NCBI GenBank assembly: GCA_964035545.1
Contig: OZ037772.1
Location: 583,501-647,500 of the forward strand
DNA length: 64,000 bases
Source of the DNA: Bugula neritina
Taxonomy: Eukaryota; Bryozoa; Gymnolaemata; Cheilostomatida; Bugulidae
Direction of reading: 5' to 3'
How positions within the stretch are numbered: the first letter of the stretch is position 1; each line of letters begins with the position of its first letter. Shown here one piece after another: positions 21,198 to 31,842 of this stretch. Position numbers and translations under genes: made by a program. Below the pieces are notes generated by a model. That model was not told the DNA's origin, ran no database searches, and was given only the letters and a program-made list of their open reading frames with translations.

Positions 21198-23552
21198 GGG
21201 AAGGAGAGGGGGAGGGGGAGAGGGAGAGAGAGAGGGGGAGAGGGGGAGAGGGGAAGGGGGGAGGGGGAGAGGGGAAGAGAGGGAGAGGGAGAGGGGGAGA
21301 GGGGAAGGGGAGAGAGGGAGAGGAGGGAGGGAGAGGGAGAGAGAGAGAGGGAGGGAGAGAGAGGGAGAGGGAGAGAGAGGGAAAGAGAGAGAGGACAGAT
21401 CAACAGTTACTAGCACCTCAAATTCCCCACAATTCTCACCTGTTCTGTGATCTTCACCTTAATCTCTTCCAACTTGTTATGACTTGGTAACCTGCTGTCT
21501 CCACTGTTGGAATCTGGTCTTATACCCTCACTCTCATTGGACGAGCCGTTAGCCAATAATGTGTGAGCAAATGGTGTGTTGGTGTTTAATGCTGAGTTAT
21601 TACTAGTGTTTACTGCTGACTGAGAGAGATTCGGCCTCAACTACAAAACATAACAGGATAATCTACAGTACAAGGAGAGGATCTACAATACAAGGAGGGG
21701 ATCTACAGTACAAGGAGAAGATCTACAGTACAAGGAGAGGATCTACAGTACAAGGAGAGGATCTACAGTACAAGGAGAAGATCTACAGTACAAGGAGAGG
21801 TTCTACAGTACAAGGAGGGGATCTACAGTACAAGGAGAAGATCTACAGTACAAAGAGAAGATCTACAGTACAAGGAGAGAATCTACAGTACAAGGAGAAG
21901 ATCTACAGTACAAAGAGAAGATCTACAGTACAAGGAGAGAATCTACAGTACAAGGAGAGGATCTACAGTACAAGGAGAGGATCTGCAGTACAAGGAGAAG
22001 ATCTACAGTACAAGGAGGGGATCTACAGTACAAGGAGGGGATCTACAGTACAAGGAGAGGATCTACAGTACAAAGAGAAGATCTACAGTACAAGGAGAGG
22101 ATCTACAGTACAAGGAGAAGATCTACAGTACAAGGAGAGGATCTACAGTACAAGGAGAGAATCTACAGTACAAGGAGAGAATCTACAGTACAAGGAGAAG
22201 ATCTACAGTACAAGGAGAGGATCTACAGTACAAGGAGAAGATCTACAGTACAAGGAGAAGATCTACAGTACAAAGAGAAGATCTACAGTACAAGGAGAGA
22301 ATCTACAGTACAAGGAGAAGATCTACAGTACAAAGAGAAGATCTACAGTACAAGGAGAGAATCTACAGTACAAGGAGAGGATCTACAGTACAAGGAGAGG
22401 ATCTGCAGTACAAGGAGAAGATCTACAGTACAAGGAGGGGATCTACAGTACAAGGAGGGGATCTACAGTACAAGGAGAGGATCTACAGTACAAAGAGAAG
22501 ATCTACAGTACAAGGAGAGAATCTACAGTACAAGGAGAGGATCTACAGTACAAGGAGAGAATCTACAGTACAAGGAGAAGATCTACAGTACAAGGAGAGG
22601 ATCTACAGTACAAGGAGAAGATCTACAGTACAAGGAGAAGATCTACAGTACAAGGAGAGGATCTACAGTACAAGGAGAGGATCTACAGTACAAGGAGAGG
22701 ATCTAATGTATCTCTTAGCTACAGTCTCACAAGAGAATGGATACTCTACCAGACGTGTGTATGATATGTGAGTGGTAGATGAACTCACCTGGTCAGCCAT
22801 TGAAAGTCGAATGAGTTCACTGGATATCACTCCGTCTGTGTCACACAGGAAGTGCTTCCTCTGAGAGTTCTGGACCTTCGTCTTCGCTCCTATGGCAACA
22901 GCAGTGAGACTATTAGTTACTATGGCAACAGCAGTGAGACTATTAGTTACTATAGCAACAGCAGTGAAACTATTAGTTACTATAGCAACAGCAGTGAAAC
23001 TAGTAGTTACTATGGCAACAGTAGTGGAACTAGTAGTTACTATAGCAACAGCAGGGAGACTATTAGTTACTATGGCAAAAGCAGTGAGACTATTAGTTAC
23101 TATAGCAACAGTAGTGAAACTATTAGTTACTATAGCAACAGCAGGGAGACTATTAGTTACTATAGCAACAGCAGTGTAACTAGTAGCTTAACTAACTCGT
23201 GCAAAGAGCAAATATAAACATACACAGCTATATACAGAGTATATATAAATATACACAGCTATAGTGTACACAGAGTATATATAAATATACACAGCTATAG
23301 TGTACACAGAGTATATATAAATATACACAGCAACAGTAAGGGTTGACACCATAATTTAGAATGAAGGAAGATTCTGTTTTCACCTGAAGAAGGTAGAAGC
23401 TGTTGGGTGGTCCTGTGTTCAATAGATGAAAGATTATCTCGGTATATGGTGTACGCATCATCAGATATGGGAGTGAGTCCTTGGTGGTCACATTTGAAGA
23501 GAGAAAGGTTCTGATACTCTGCGGGATATGTACAGTACATCAATTCAGACAT
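18754..23552 (-). CDS. Spliced minus-strand gene of unknown family (at least eight exons, 3' end not found)
   Basis: Exons in transcript order: 23552-23384 (ATG; MSELMYCTYPAEYQNLSLF), 22889-22789 (KHFLCDTDGVISSELIRLSM), 21640-21440 (Ser/Asn-rich, ending LEEIKVKITEQ), about 21131-21014 (KVFNFNSVSCVESLLAAFWR), 20134-20023 (MACAQGALAQYIHTSTEKL), 19670-19556 (EEDIYGAVNRVLNQ then LTSYRDGIGNTFKL), 19246-19120 (KVDPWLQYEMCSQAIASLNS), 18936-18754 (YDRAISLKAANTMRSCRNL). All have GT-AG edges, and phases agree for exons 1-2-3 and 7-8. Exon 4 does not phase with exon 3. Exon 6 needs a one-base shift near 19600, so there may be a frameshift or an unseen exon. The later exons look alpha-helical, with no signal peptide or membrane span. 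I cannot name the family. A mini-exon at 24305-24270 (IVFLNAPEKLKL) may belong upstream. Introns hold four tandem repeats. Confidence 0.6.
20930..20999 (+). other. tRNA-like sequence (decayed tRNA or SINE head)
   Basis: GGTGTAATGGTAGCAC matches a tRNA D-arm/A-box and GGGTTTGAAAA resembles a B-box 40 bp further on. The acceptor stem does not pair, so it is not a working tRNA. It lies in an intron of the minus-strand gene. Confidence 0.4.
21161..21393. repeat. GA/GGGA purine tract
   Basis: About 233 bp of almost pure purine on the plus strand (GAGAGAGGGAGAGGGGGAG-type), lying between exons 4 and 3 of the minus-strand gene. On the transcribed RNA it is a long pyrimidine tract. It could form a triplex. 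The open frames over it are artefacts. Confidence 0.95.
21661..22705. repeat. 20-bp minisatellite, about 52 units
   Basis: Unit ATCTACAGTACAAGGAGAGG, with variants ending AGAAG, GGGG, GAGA and AAAGAGAAG. It keeps exact 20-bp register for over 1 kb in the intron between exons 3 and 2. A 240-bp block (21841-22080) recurs identically at 22261-22500, including the rare ATCTGCAGTA variant, showing a 420-bp higher-order duplication. Confidence 0.95.
22891..23190. repeat. 30-bp minisatellite, 10 units, touching the acceptor of exon 2
   Basis: Unit TATGGCAACAGCAGTGAGAC+TATTAGTTAC, ten copies. It abuts exon 2 of the minus-strand gene. Read on that strand, each unit holds ACTAAT, then a pyrimidine-leaning stretch, then GTTGCCATAG, the same bases that form the acceptor of exon 2. 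Plus-strand open frames through it are by-products. Confidence 0.95.
23222..23333. repeat. 36-bp tandem repeat, three units
   Basis: CAGAGTATATATAAATATAC begins units at 23235, 23271 and 23307. It lies in intron 1 of the minus-strand gene, just beyond the 30-bp array. Confidence 0.9.
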
Positions 23553-26500
23553 GTACAGATTTGATGGATATAATGGTTTGTCTATTGTGAGCTAGCCAAC
23601 TATACTATGTATTGTACAGAAAGAAACAATTTCTCTCTCGTATACAATGGCACATATTCAGATATATCTTTATTGTATACTGTGGTGTTAATAACTGATC
23701 AATAGTAATACAGTCTCTGCCCCCACTACTATAAACCACATGTAAAACTAGTAACATTTCTGTCAATATATATTAATAACATTCTGAGAACAGCATGTAT
23801 ATAAATGATAACTTTTTACCAGTAAATATTTCTACGATAAGAACAGCTCACAGGAAATCCACGTTGTCGACTACTGACTCATGATTATCACTAGTTTACT
23901 ACTAGTAACCATGGTAACAACTAACATCCTATTACTATCAAATGTTACTTGCTATCACCTGAATAAGTATCAGAATAAAGGTATAATGTATGAATAATGT
24001 TGGCAGACAGCAGCCTACCAGTATGTCACTCTTAGTAACTGAGTCAATATATACTGAGAAGTTACAGGGAGATGATACAATCCTTATATCTAATCTCTTG
24101 TACTAGACGAGGAATAAGAAAACTTGTGTTCTAGTGTGAACCAAAATCTCTACTTAGCTACAAACATAGCTGATACTCTCCCCTGTTTATATAATAAAAT
24201 TGTAATTTAAAGAATACAAACACACTTTTCCTTAGTGGATGTCAGAACTGGACTACTCAAAGCTCTCACCAGTTTCAACTTCTCAGGAGCATTGAGGAAC
24301 ACGATCTACAACATACACCCACACATATCTAGAACTACCCTCTATATTCACTAAACAGAGTTCCTCAGTCTATTCAGCATGATAGGAAAAACCCAGCAGG
24401 AAACAAACTCAAGGCTAAAACAGTTATCTGACTGTGAATCACACATTTTATGTTTCCACATTGAAGAACACATTGAACCAGCACACACTAGGCTAACTAC
24501 AATCAGCTAGTCTCATGGTTCTCTCTCATACTACAGAGAGCTAAGTCTATCTAACTGGTGGCCAGCTATAAAGTTCTGAGTATTTATATAGTGTGCCCAT
24601 GAATTGTTAACAGGGTGGACTTAACTTCTTTAACCCCTTCGTCTCCAACTCTCTGTATAATACTTATATTATGGGGCGCAGTTGCTATGTATTTTGTAAA
24701 TTGAAAAAAAGTATTTAAATATACTCCAGTTGCAGTTTTATAATAGATTAGGAGACAACTAGCTAATGTTTAAATGAAAACATTTAATGGCCTACACCAA
24801 GCTTGAAAATAATTAGATATAAGCCCACCCCTTGTGCTAGTCACATATTCATGTTCATAGCTTAAGTGAGCTGAAGCGCACATTACAGTGGCTGATCATC
24901 ACCACACACATTCTCACACTGTTCTCATAAACTGCAAAGTCGTAAATATGTTCTCCTTCACATTGGTACTTGAACTCGTACTGAAAGTGTTGCTCATAAC
25001 TGTTCATATTGACACTGACATTATGAAGTTAGTAGTGATATTTCATTTTCAATAGTAGGGCTTTTAGATGGTATTGATTCATACACAATGAGAAATACTT
25101 GCAAATGTTGATAAATTATTTTATGATTGAATTGGTGAGTTATAATGTGTATCATTCAAATGTGAACACTGAACATGATCTGGTCACCTTGATTACTTCA
25201 TATTGATTCATCGCAATTGTCAGTATAATTGTGCCATAGAGAATTCTATTAAGTTTAAAAATTGACATACAGTTTCACATTGCTCATTCAGTGATCCATG
25301 CTTAGTGTCACATTGGCCTTCAGGCTTAAAGCAACGAAATCTAACAGTAACACTATCTATAAGTATATTTATATTATTATCAAGTATTAGCATTATGACA
25401 TAAAATTTAACTTAAAGCCTGTCAGTTATAGTGTCTATGAAATTAAATTCCAAAAATAAAAAAAAAACAAAAATAACAACTTTTATTCACGCTTCAACTT
25501 TCAAAACGAAGACTAAGTTCAGCCCAACGAGGTAAGAAATGATCATTTAATCAGTTAATCACAATGCCTAGTATGTTATCACATTCACCCAAGCTTTCAC
25601 TGTAAACCACAATGATTATGAGTATGATTTAATGAGTATGGCAATATGGCAATCCCAACGACAATCACAATAACAGTCTTAGTTCTTACTATTACTATTA
25701 GTATTACTAATACTATTACTATTAGTATTACTTACAACTTGCTTATGCAAGAGAATTAAATCTTTAAAGCGTAGCATCCTTTTCAAGCAAAATAAGGATA
25801 ATAAGTTTCGTCAAATTGAGTTAAAAACTACAACTTTACAACTTATAAGTCACAAGTATAAAGCAACTTATGCTCAGTCATCACTAATCCTAGTGGGTAC
25901 GGCAAGCATATAGCATAATTTATTTCACAATGCGACAAGATTATCTAGACGGTGCGCTTACGCCTCTCATTGTACTTGAGCATTATCCAATTGTATGGTT
26001 TTTATGACTTTGAAATCCGTTTTTGAGAAGCAAGGCTAGATAAAAATTAATGATCGATATTGACTCGCTAAGAGTACTCATGTAAACCCGCAAACTACAA
26101 CTTTTAACTTGACCGCAAAGCTGGAAGTACGATAAGCGTCGCCGTATTGATTTCAGGCGAATTTTAGTTTATTTCTTTCAAACTGCTGAGAAGTAATATT
26201 TCATTATATTTTGCTTCCATATTTTTATGTCTGTATCAGCCATCAGGGCTATCGCGATACAATTATAAATGTTCTTAATTCAATCAATATTATGAAATAA
26301 TTAATGTAGGAAATTCAATTTTGACTATATAGAATAATCTCAATCTGAATAAGTATTATTTATTTATTTAACACTTGCACTTCGTCTTACTCTTACTCTT
26401 ACTCTTTATCTTAGTCTTAGTCAGATAACATACTGATACTGATACTCAATCTCATACTCAATCTCATACTGAGTCTGATACCCATAGTCATAGTGATAGT

Positions 26501-26999
26501 CTTTGCCAGATTATTGCTAGATAACTTAAGCTAGTACTAGTACTACTACTAGTAGTACTACTACTAGTACTAATAATCACAGTACTAATAGTAATAGTAA
26601 TAGTATTAGAGTAATACTAATACTAATAGTAATACTACCACTAGTAGTAGTAGCAGTAGTGCTAGTAGTAGTAGGGTACATGATGATGATCATTATGATT
26701 ATGATTATGAAGATGGTTATTACTATAACTATTACGGTATGAGTATAACTATAAGTATTAGTATTTGATTTTATTTTGCATTGCTAATTGAAGACCATGC
26801 GTTAAAATTAACTGTTTCTCTCTTTTCTAAGTTACATTTAAAGTTGCACACTAATAGACATATATGCTTTCAATTTTTTGGGTCTATCTTTAAGTTGTGA
26901 AACTTGACCAGTATGACTATGACTAACTGTAACTAGAATAAAATATTGGATGATAGAGAAGTTTCATACAGTTACACCTCCTTTGACTTGTGCTACCGT
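23553..26999. other. Intergenic sequence rich in cryptic simple repeats
   Basis: Contains a weak mini-exon (24270-24305, minus) and, from about 25680 to 26770, overlapping near-repeats such as ATTACTATTAGTATTACT, CTTACTCTTACTC and TAGTACTACTACTAGTAGTAC. No family-level coding is visible. A similar texture reappears at 50460-51370. Confidence 0.6.
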
Positions 27000-27545
27000 C
27001 GGTAGTGTTAAAAGAGTGGAGCCAAAGAAGAGCATAATCACAGAATTCACAGCCTGCTGGTTTGAGCTTTTTGTGGTCTAGAGATTGTACTGGGTTACAG
27101 GGATCTTTTTCCCGTCTGTGAATTTCTGATCCCTGCGGTTGCTTCTGACTGTGGGTAGTTGGAGGTGTTGAGGGAGTGGGCTCACTTGGTAGGCTATATC
27201 ATTGTAATCATATTAACCAACTTAACAGTTTACTAATTCATTGTCTAACTCTGTCTGTCTCTGACTAGTAACACTATTTATTTATTTATTTACTTATTAA
27301 TTTATTTATTTGACTAAATCTTGTCTGTCGTTGTCTAGTAACACTATTTATTTATTTACTTCCTACTCCTTAGAGTTAATATTTGCTAAAATTATCTGAT
27401 AAAAAATTAAAACCTGAACCTGTCTTTGAATATTTTCGAAAAAAAATAATATGACGAAACCTAAAAGATCGGACTCAACCTCAAGTACTAACTCATCAAC
27501 AGCTAAATGCACCCAGAGGCAGTGCTATACTTAATTCTACCCCAG

Positions 27546-28735
27546 GACCTACCGTGCCTCAGGCAGTGTGTGAAAAGTGTACTAAAAAATAGATAATGAA
27601 GATGAAGGTACCCTGTCAATTGAGTGTGAAACTTGTCTCATTTGGTTTCATTTAGACTGTGCTGATCTTATAAAGCAAGATCTAAACACCATTACGAAGA
27701 AGGGCACTCATTGTTTTTGTGACCAATATAAAGCTGTGGCATTCCCAAATTTCATAACCAGACTTCAAGCTGTTGAATCCCACATTGAAAAAAGTTATGT
27801 TCAAGTAATGGGTTCATTTAATAATCGCATGACTGCTGTGGAATCTCAACTAACTAGCTTATTTGAGAATCATGTTTCCAGAAATGAGAAAACATTTGCT
27901 TCGGTAGTTGCAAGACTGGAAGACTCCACTACAACAATAAATAGGCAACTAAAAAACCAAGAAGTTCAAATTAAATCTACCAAAACAAAGATTTCTAGCG
28001 AAAGCAGAGCTAAAAATATCATAGTTTTTAGAATTTCCGAGGAACACGACTATAGTGAACTAGGCTTTGAGTTGAGCATTAACTCTTCACGGATGTTCTT
28101 TATTATGTTTTATTATACTTCTATTGACATCCTATTGACATCGTCAAGACTACAATTATTGCAATTCAAACTTACATGATCAGGATAAACATAAATAAAC
28201 AATAAACAAAAAAGAAAACAATATAATAAATGTAAATAACTTACTTATTTTGCTCTCTTAAAATTACACCAGTTCACTAGCACCAACTATTGCCAAGTGC
28301 CAGAGTTAGCACTGGCTGTGCTGTAGAAAGCTTTTCTTAGTGTAGCTAAAATAGCTTATCAAACTAGCGCTAATTTCACTACGACACTACTTTAGATGAA
28401 TCCATAGGAAAACTTTCAGAAGTTTTAGATTCATGTAGTCTCAGATTTCACACATCAAGAGACAATGCCGCAAGATTAGGACAAAAAAAAAAGTTGACAA
28501 GATTAGACCCACAAGACTAACATCAGCTTTAGAAGTTCAAAAATGGGAATTTCTAAAACGAATCAACGATCAGAAAATAGAAGGAGTCTTTGCGCGTCTT
28601 GACTGGAACAAAGAGGAACAAGAAAAAGATTTTTAACTGAGAAGCGAGCTTAGGGAATTGAGGCAGAAAAATCCAGAAAACAAGTACAAGATAACAAACG
28701 GGAAGATAATAATCGAAGAATATTATCTGTAAATG
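27546..28735 (+). pseudogene. Non-LTR ORF1: PHD finger plus coiled coil, broken
   Basis: CEKC, then IECETCLIWFHLDCADL and THCFCDQY follow PHD-finger spacing (C-x2-C ... C-x2-C, W-F-H-x2-C ... C-x-C) after correcting a one-base slip in an A run near 27585. The frame 27736-28179 continues as a coiled-coil-like helix (MTAVESQLTSLFENH). A gap follows, then the C-terminal module is recognisable at 28500-28735 (KWEFLKRINDQK, LRSELRELRQKNP) with one stop. ORF1 proteins bind the element RNA; PHD fingers bind histone tails and may guide targeting. Confidence 0.6.
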
Positions 28736-30565
28736 CAAGATCAGTAAGGGGGAAAATATCGGAGATTCAAACCCTATCCGTTGAATACAATATCATTTGT
28801 ATTACTGAAACACACCTAGATAATGCATTTTTGAATTCTCAATTGTTTTCTCCCAAAGATAAAGTAGTATATAGAAAAGGCCGTGACTCGCACGGAGGTG
28901 GTGTATTGATTGCCATAAATGTACTGACTTGTCATATAAAGTTTAAAGCGCAAATTAAATAACACCGGGTATTAGCCACCATTTCATGATAGAAACGGTC
29001 TTGACCTGTAAAGTTGAACAGGAGAAGAAACCACTTATCCCCCATCAAGCTATTTCACAAAATCGAGTTTCGAACTCGGCGAGTTTACAACTTGTCTAGA
29101 CGAGTTGCTTTATACTATTAAAAACAAATTAATGCTGAAATATGATATTAATGTTATATGGAATACATTTCAGACTGAATTACATATACTTGTTGATTCA
29201 TATGTCCCAACTAAACAACGTAAGCCTAAAAATCTACATGAGCCTCTCTGGTTTACGGGCATGTAAGAAACAGCGAAAGTTCTACAACCGCTTTCAAAAG
29301 TCTGGTGATACTGATCACTTGGCTAAATATAAAGAATTACGTCGCCACAATGAAAAATTATTTAGGAAGCTAAAAGTATCTTTTCTGGTGAATCGTCTAT
29401 ACCAACCTCTTTCCAGTGGCTACACAAAACTGTTTTACAAATATGTTACAGACCTAAAAGGGAATGATCATGAGATTACTTCCATAGAAAATAATGATGA
29501 TATTTTGATGCGCGATAAAACTAAGATATCTAACACTCTGAATGGTTTTTTCTACAGTGTGATTACCACTCCATCACCTTTAACAGAATTACCATCAGTC
29601 GCTGAGAAACATAATATAGTGGTAACTAAAGAAGGAGCTGTAAACCTGCTGAGACAACTTGTGCAAGGTAAAGCTCCTGGGGTAGATGAATTCACAAAGA
29701 ACTATCTCACAGTAGACTTAGATCGAACAGCAGAAATACTGGTGTGTATTTTGAATCATTCACTCAGTACAGGAATAGTGCCGGATGACTGGAAGACTGC
29801 AAATGTAACACCTGTGTTTAAACAGGGTAACCGCACTCTAGTTTCCAACTATCGACCAGTATCACTAACGTGCATTTGTTGTAAAATTCTTGAACATGTG
29901 GTTCTGCATCATTTAAACACACAATTGGAAAATTTCATACATGAAAGCCAACATGGTTTTCGCCGCAACTTTTTATGTGTTACTCAGCTTGCTACCGTCA
30001 ACCATGATATATTAAGGCATACAGATAAAGGACATTTTGTAGATGCAGTTGTGCTGGATTTTTCTGAAGCCTTTGATGTAATTGACCATCATATTCTTGT
30101 AAACAAAATTATATTGTTAAAAAATAAACCCCTGTATTATCTGATAAGTATCATCATTTTTAACTGGACGCTCACAACGAGTGGTCATTGATGGGGTATC
30201 TTCGGATTTAACACCAGTGACTTCCGGGGTTCCACAAGGAAATGTGCTGGGTCCAACATTATTCGTTTTGCTTATTAATGACATTGTAAACTGCGTTACA
30301 CACAGTACAATCAGACTTTTTGCTCATGACACTCTTGTCTATCCGCCCATTACTGATGCAAATGACCTTCATAACCTACAGGGATATCTCTAGACTTTAT
30401 AGGTGGGCAAAAGAAAACAATATGAAGTTTAACTCAAAGAAAAGTAATGTCATCACCTTTGGTAAGAAAACAGAAAATATGGAAAATGTCTTCACTTATA
30501 AATTAGGAAAAGATCCCCTTAATAGAGTTGGAGTTGTAAAATACCTTGGGATATTGCTGGGATAG
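28723..30565 (+). pseudogene. Non-LTR ORF2: endonuclease and reverse transcriptase, inactive
   Basis: The endonuclease start is at 28723-28960: SVNARSVRGKISEIQ, ICITETHLD, GGGVLIAINV. Most of the rest of that domain is missing. The reverse transcriptase runs 29142-30191 (QGKAPGVDEF, SNYRPVSLTCICCKILEHVV, ESQHGFRRN, VLDFSEAFDVIDHH), shifts frame, then 30181-30393 (SGVPQGNVLGPTLFVLLIND, FAHDTLVY) and 30320-30565 (WAKENNMKFNSKKS, VKYLGILLG). The catalytic FADD motif reads FAHD, so one metal-binding aspartate is lost. A downstream remnant continues to about 30813. Confidence 0.75.
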
Positions 30566-30890
30566 GCCTGGAAACATTAAGAAAGCGCAGACAATCACAA
30601 AGAATTTCTTTGTTTTGTCAGATTACTGTTAATGATGATTTATTTCCAACCTTACATAACACACTTAAATCAATGAAATCCTCAACCCATGACATGAATA
30701 CCCGTATTAAGACTTTCAATGCTATAGCCTGCGATTGGAGCCTGTACCTGCAGGGTTTCCTGGTGCGCACTGTCCGGGAGCTCCATACGGGGGAGATAGT
30801 AGCGGACTTTTGAGCCTGGAAAGATCCGAGAGCCCCACAATTACTCTCTCCGAGAGGTCTTGGGACTTAACCCAATCAAGATCAAGATAA

Positions 30891-31629
30891 CATTAACTAA
30901 CAGTTTACTGTGATTGTGTAGATATATTGATGTGTTTATCATGATTATCAATATCACTCGTTATTCATTATCATTGTGATTATCATTTAAGTTTAAGTGA
31001 TTTACTTTTAGTTTTAGTTCAACACTTCCAGTGAATGGGACTCAGACTGCAAATCAAATTTAAATTATTCATATTGACGTTGAAGTTTAATTTTATTTTG
31101 AAACTTAAAAATTAAAATTAATATAGTTTGTTCAAACAATTAAAATTATATTAATTATTGTAATGATCATAATCATAGTCATAACGTTAACTCATATTGC
31201 AATAGACATTGATAGTAATACTAAACTTTGGTCTTTTGCTTTTCAAACTTGCAGGTAGAAACAATTTTAAATGAGTATTAGTATGTTGAATACTGGTGAT
31301 CATATGGGGAAAATGATGATAGTTCTTACTTGCAATTCATTTGTTTGTTTGATTATCAATTTGTATGTTCAGTAAATTTTATGTATTTCTAGGTATTGCA
31401 TACTCTAGCAATAATAACTTTTATTCTGTAAATGGATGTATAATAATGTTAAGGTGACTATAGTTTTATGTGATTGTCTATAAAATACTCTTGTTAGCAT
31501 TAGTGTTCTTGATGTATCATTAGTGTTACTAAAAACAATGTTTAGGCTTAAAATCAATACTATTGTCATAATTCAAATTTATTTTTTGTATTTGTTTTTC
31601 GAAATTTTGTTTGTTCTGAAACCAGGACC
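30891..31629. other. AT-rich spacer before the ACT array
   Basis: No recognised coding. A short ATG-led hydrophobic stretch (31538-31620) runs in frame into the trinucleotide array. It resembles a signal peptide by chance composition and has no promoter or splice support. Confidence 0.5.
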
Positions 31630-31643
31630 AACCACTACTACTA

Positions 31644-31684
<41 letters not shown>

Positions 31685-31804
31685 GCTGCTACTACCACCA
31701 CCACCACTACTACTGCTACTACCACCACCACCACTACTACCACTACTAATACCATCTCCACAACTACCACCACCACTACTACTACCACAACTACTACTCC
31801 TTCA

Positions 31805-31842
<38 letters not shown>

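Larger units (their letters stand above)
27000..30890 (+). mobile_element. Decayed non-LTR retrotransposon (CR1/L2/Jockey-like)
   Basis: In order on the plus strand: a possible 5' leader with a stem (CAGGGATC...GATCCCTG, about 27098-27137), a PHD-finger ORF1, an APE-type endonuclease start, and a reverse transcriptase. No LTR is present. Outer limits are approximate. Frameshifts, an internal deletion in the endonuclease and a mutated catalytic motif make it inactive. The clade is inferred from the domain order and ORF1 type. Confidence 0.7.

Noticed and set aside
21661-22705. CRISPR-like regular repeat
   Set aside because: The units abut with no unique spacers, and the setting is eukaryotic. 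It is a minisatellite.
22852-23217. Plus-strand ORF of repeated YGNSSETISY
   Set aside because: Read through the 30-bp minisatellite in an intron of the opposite-strand gene. Frame is kept only because 30 is a multiple of three.
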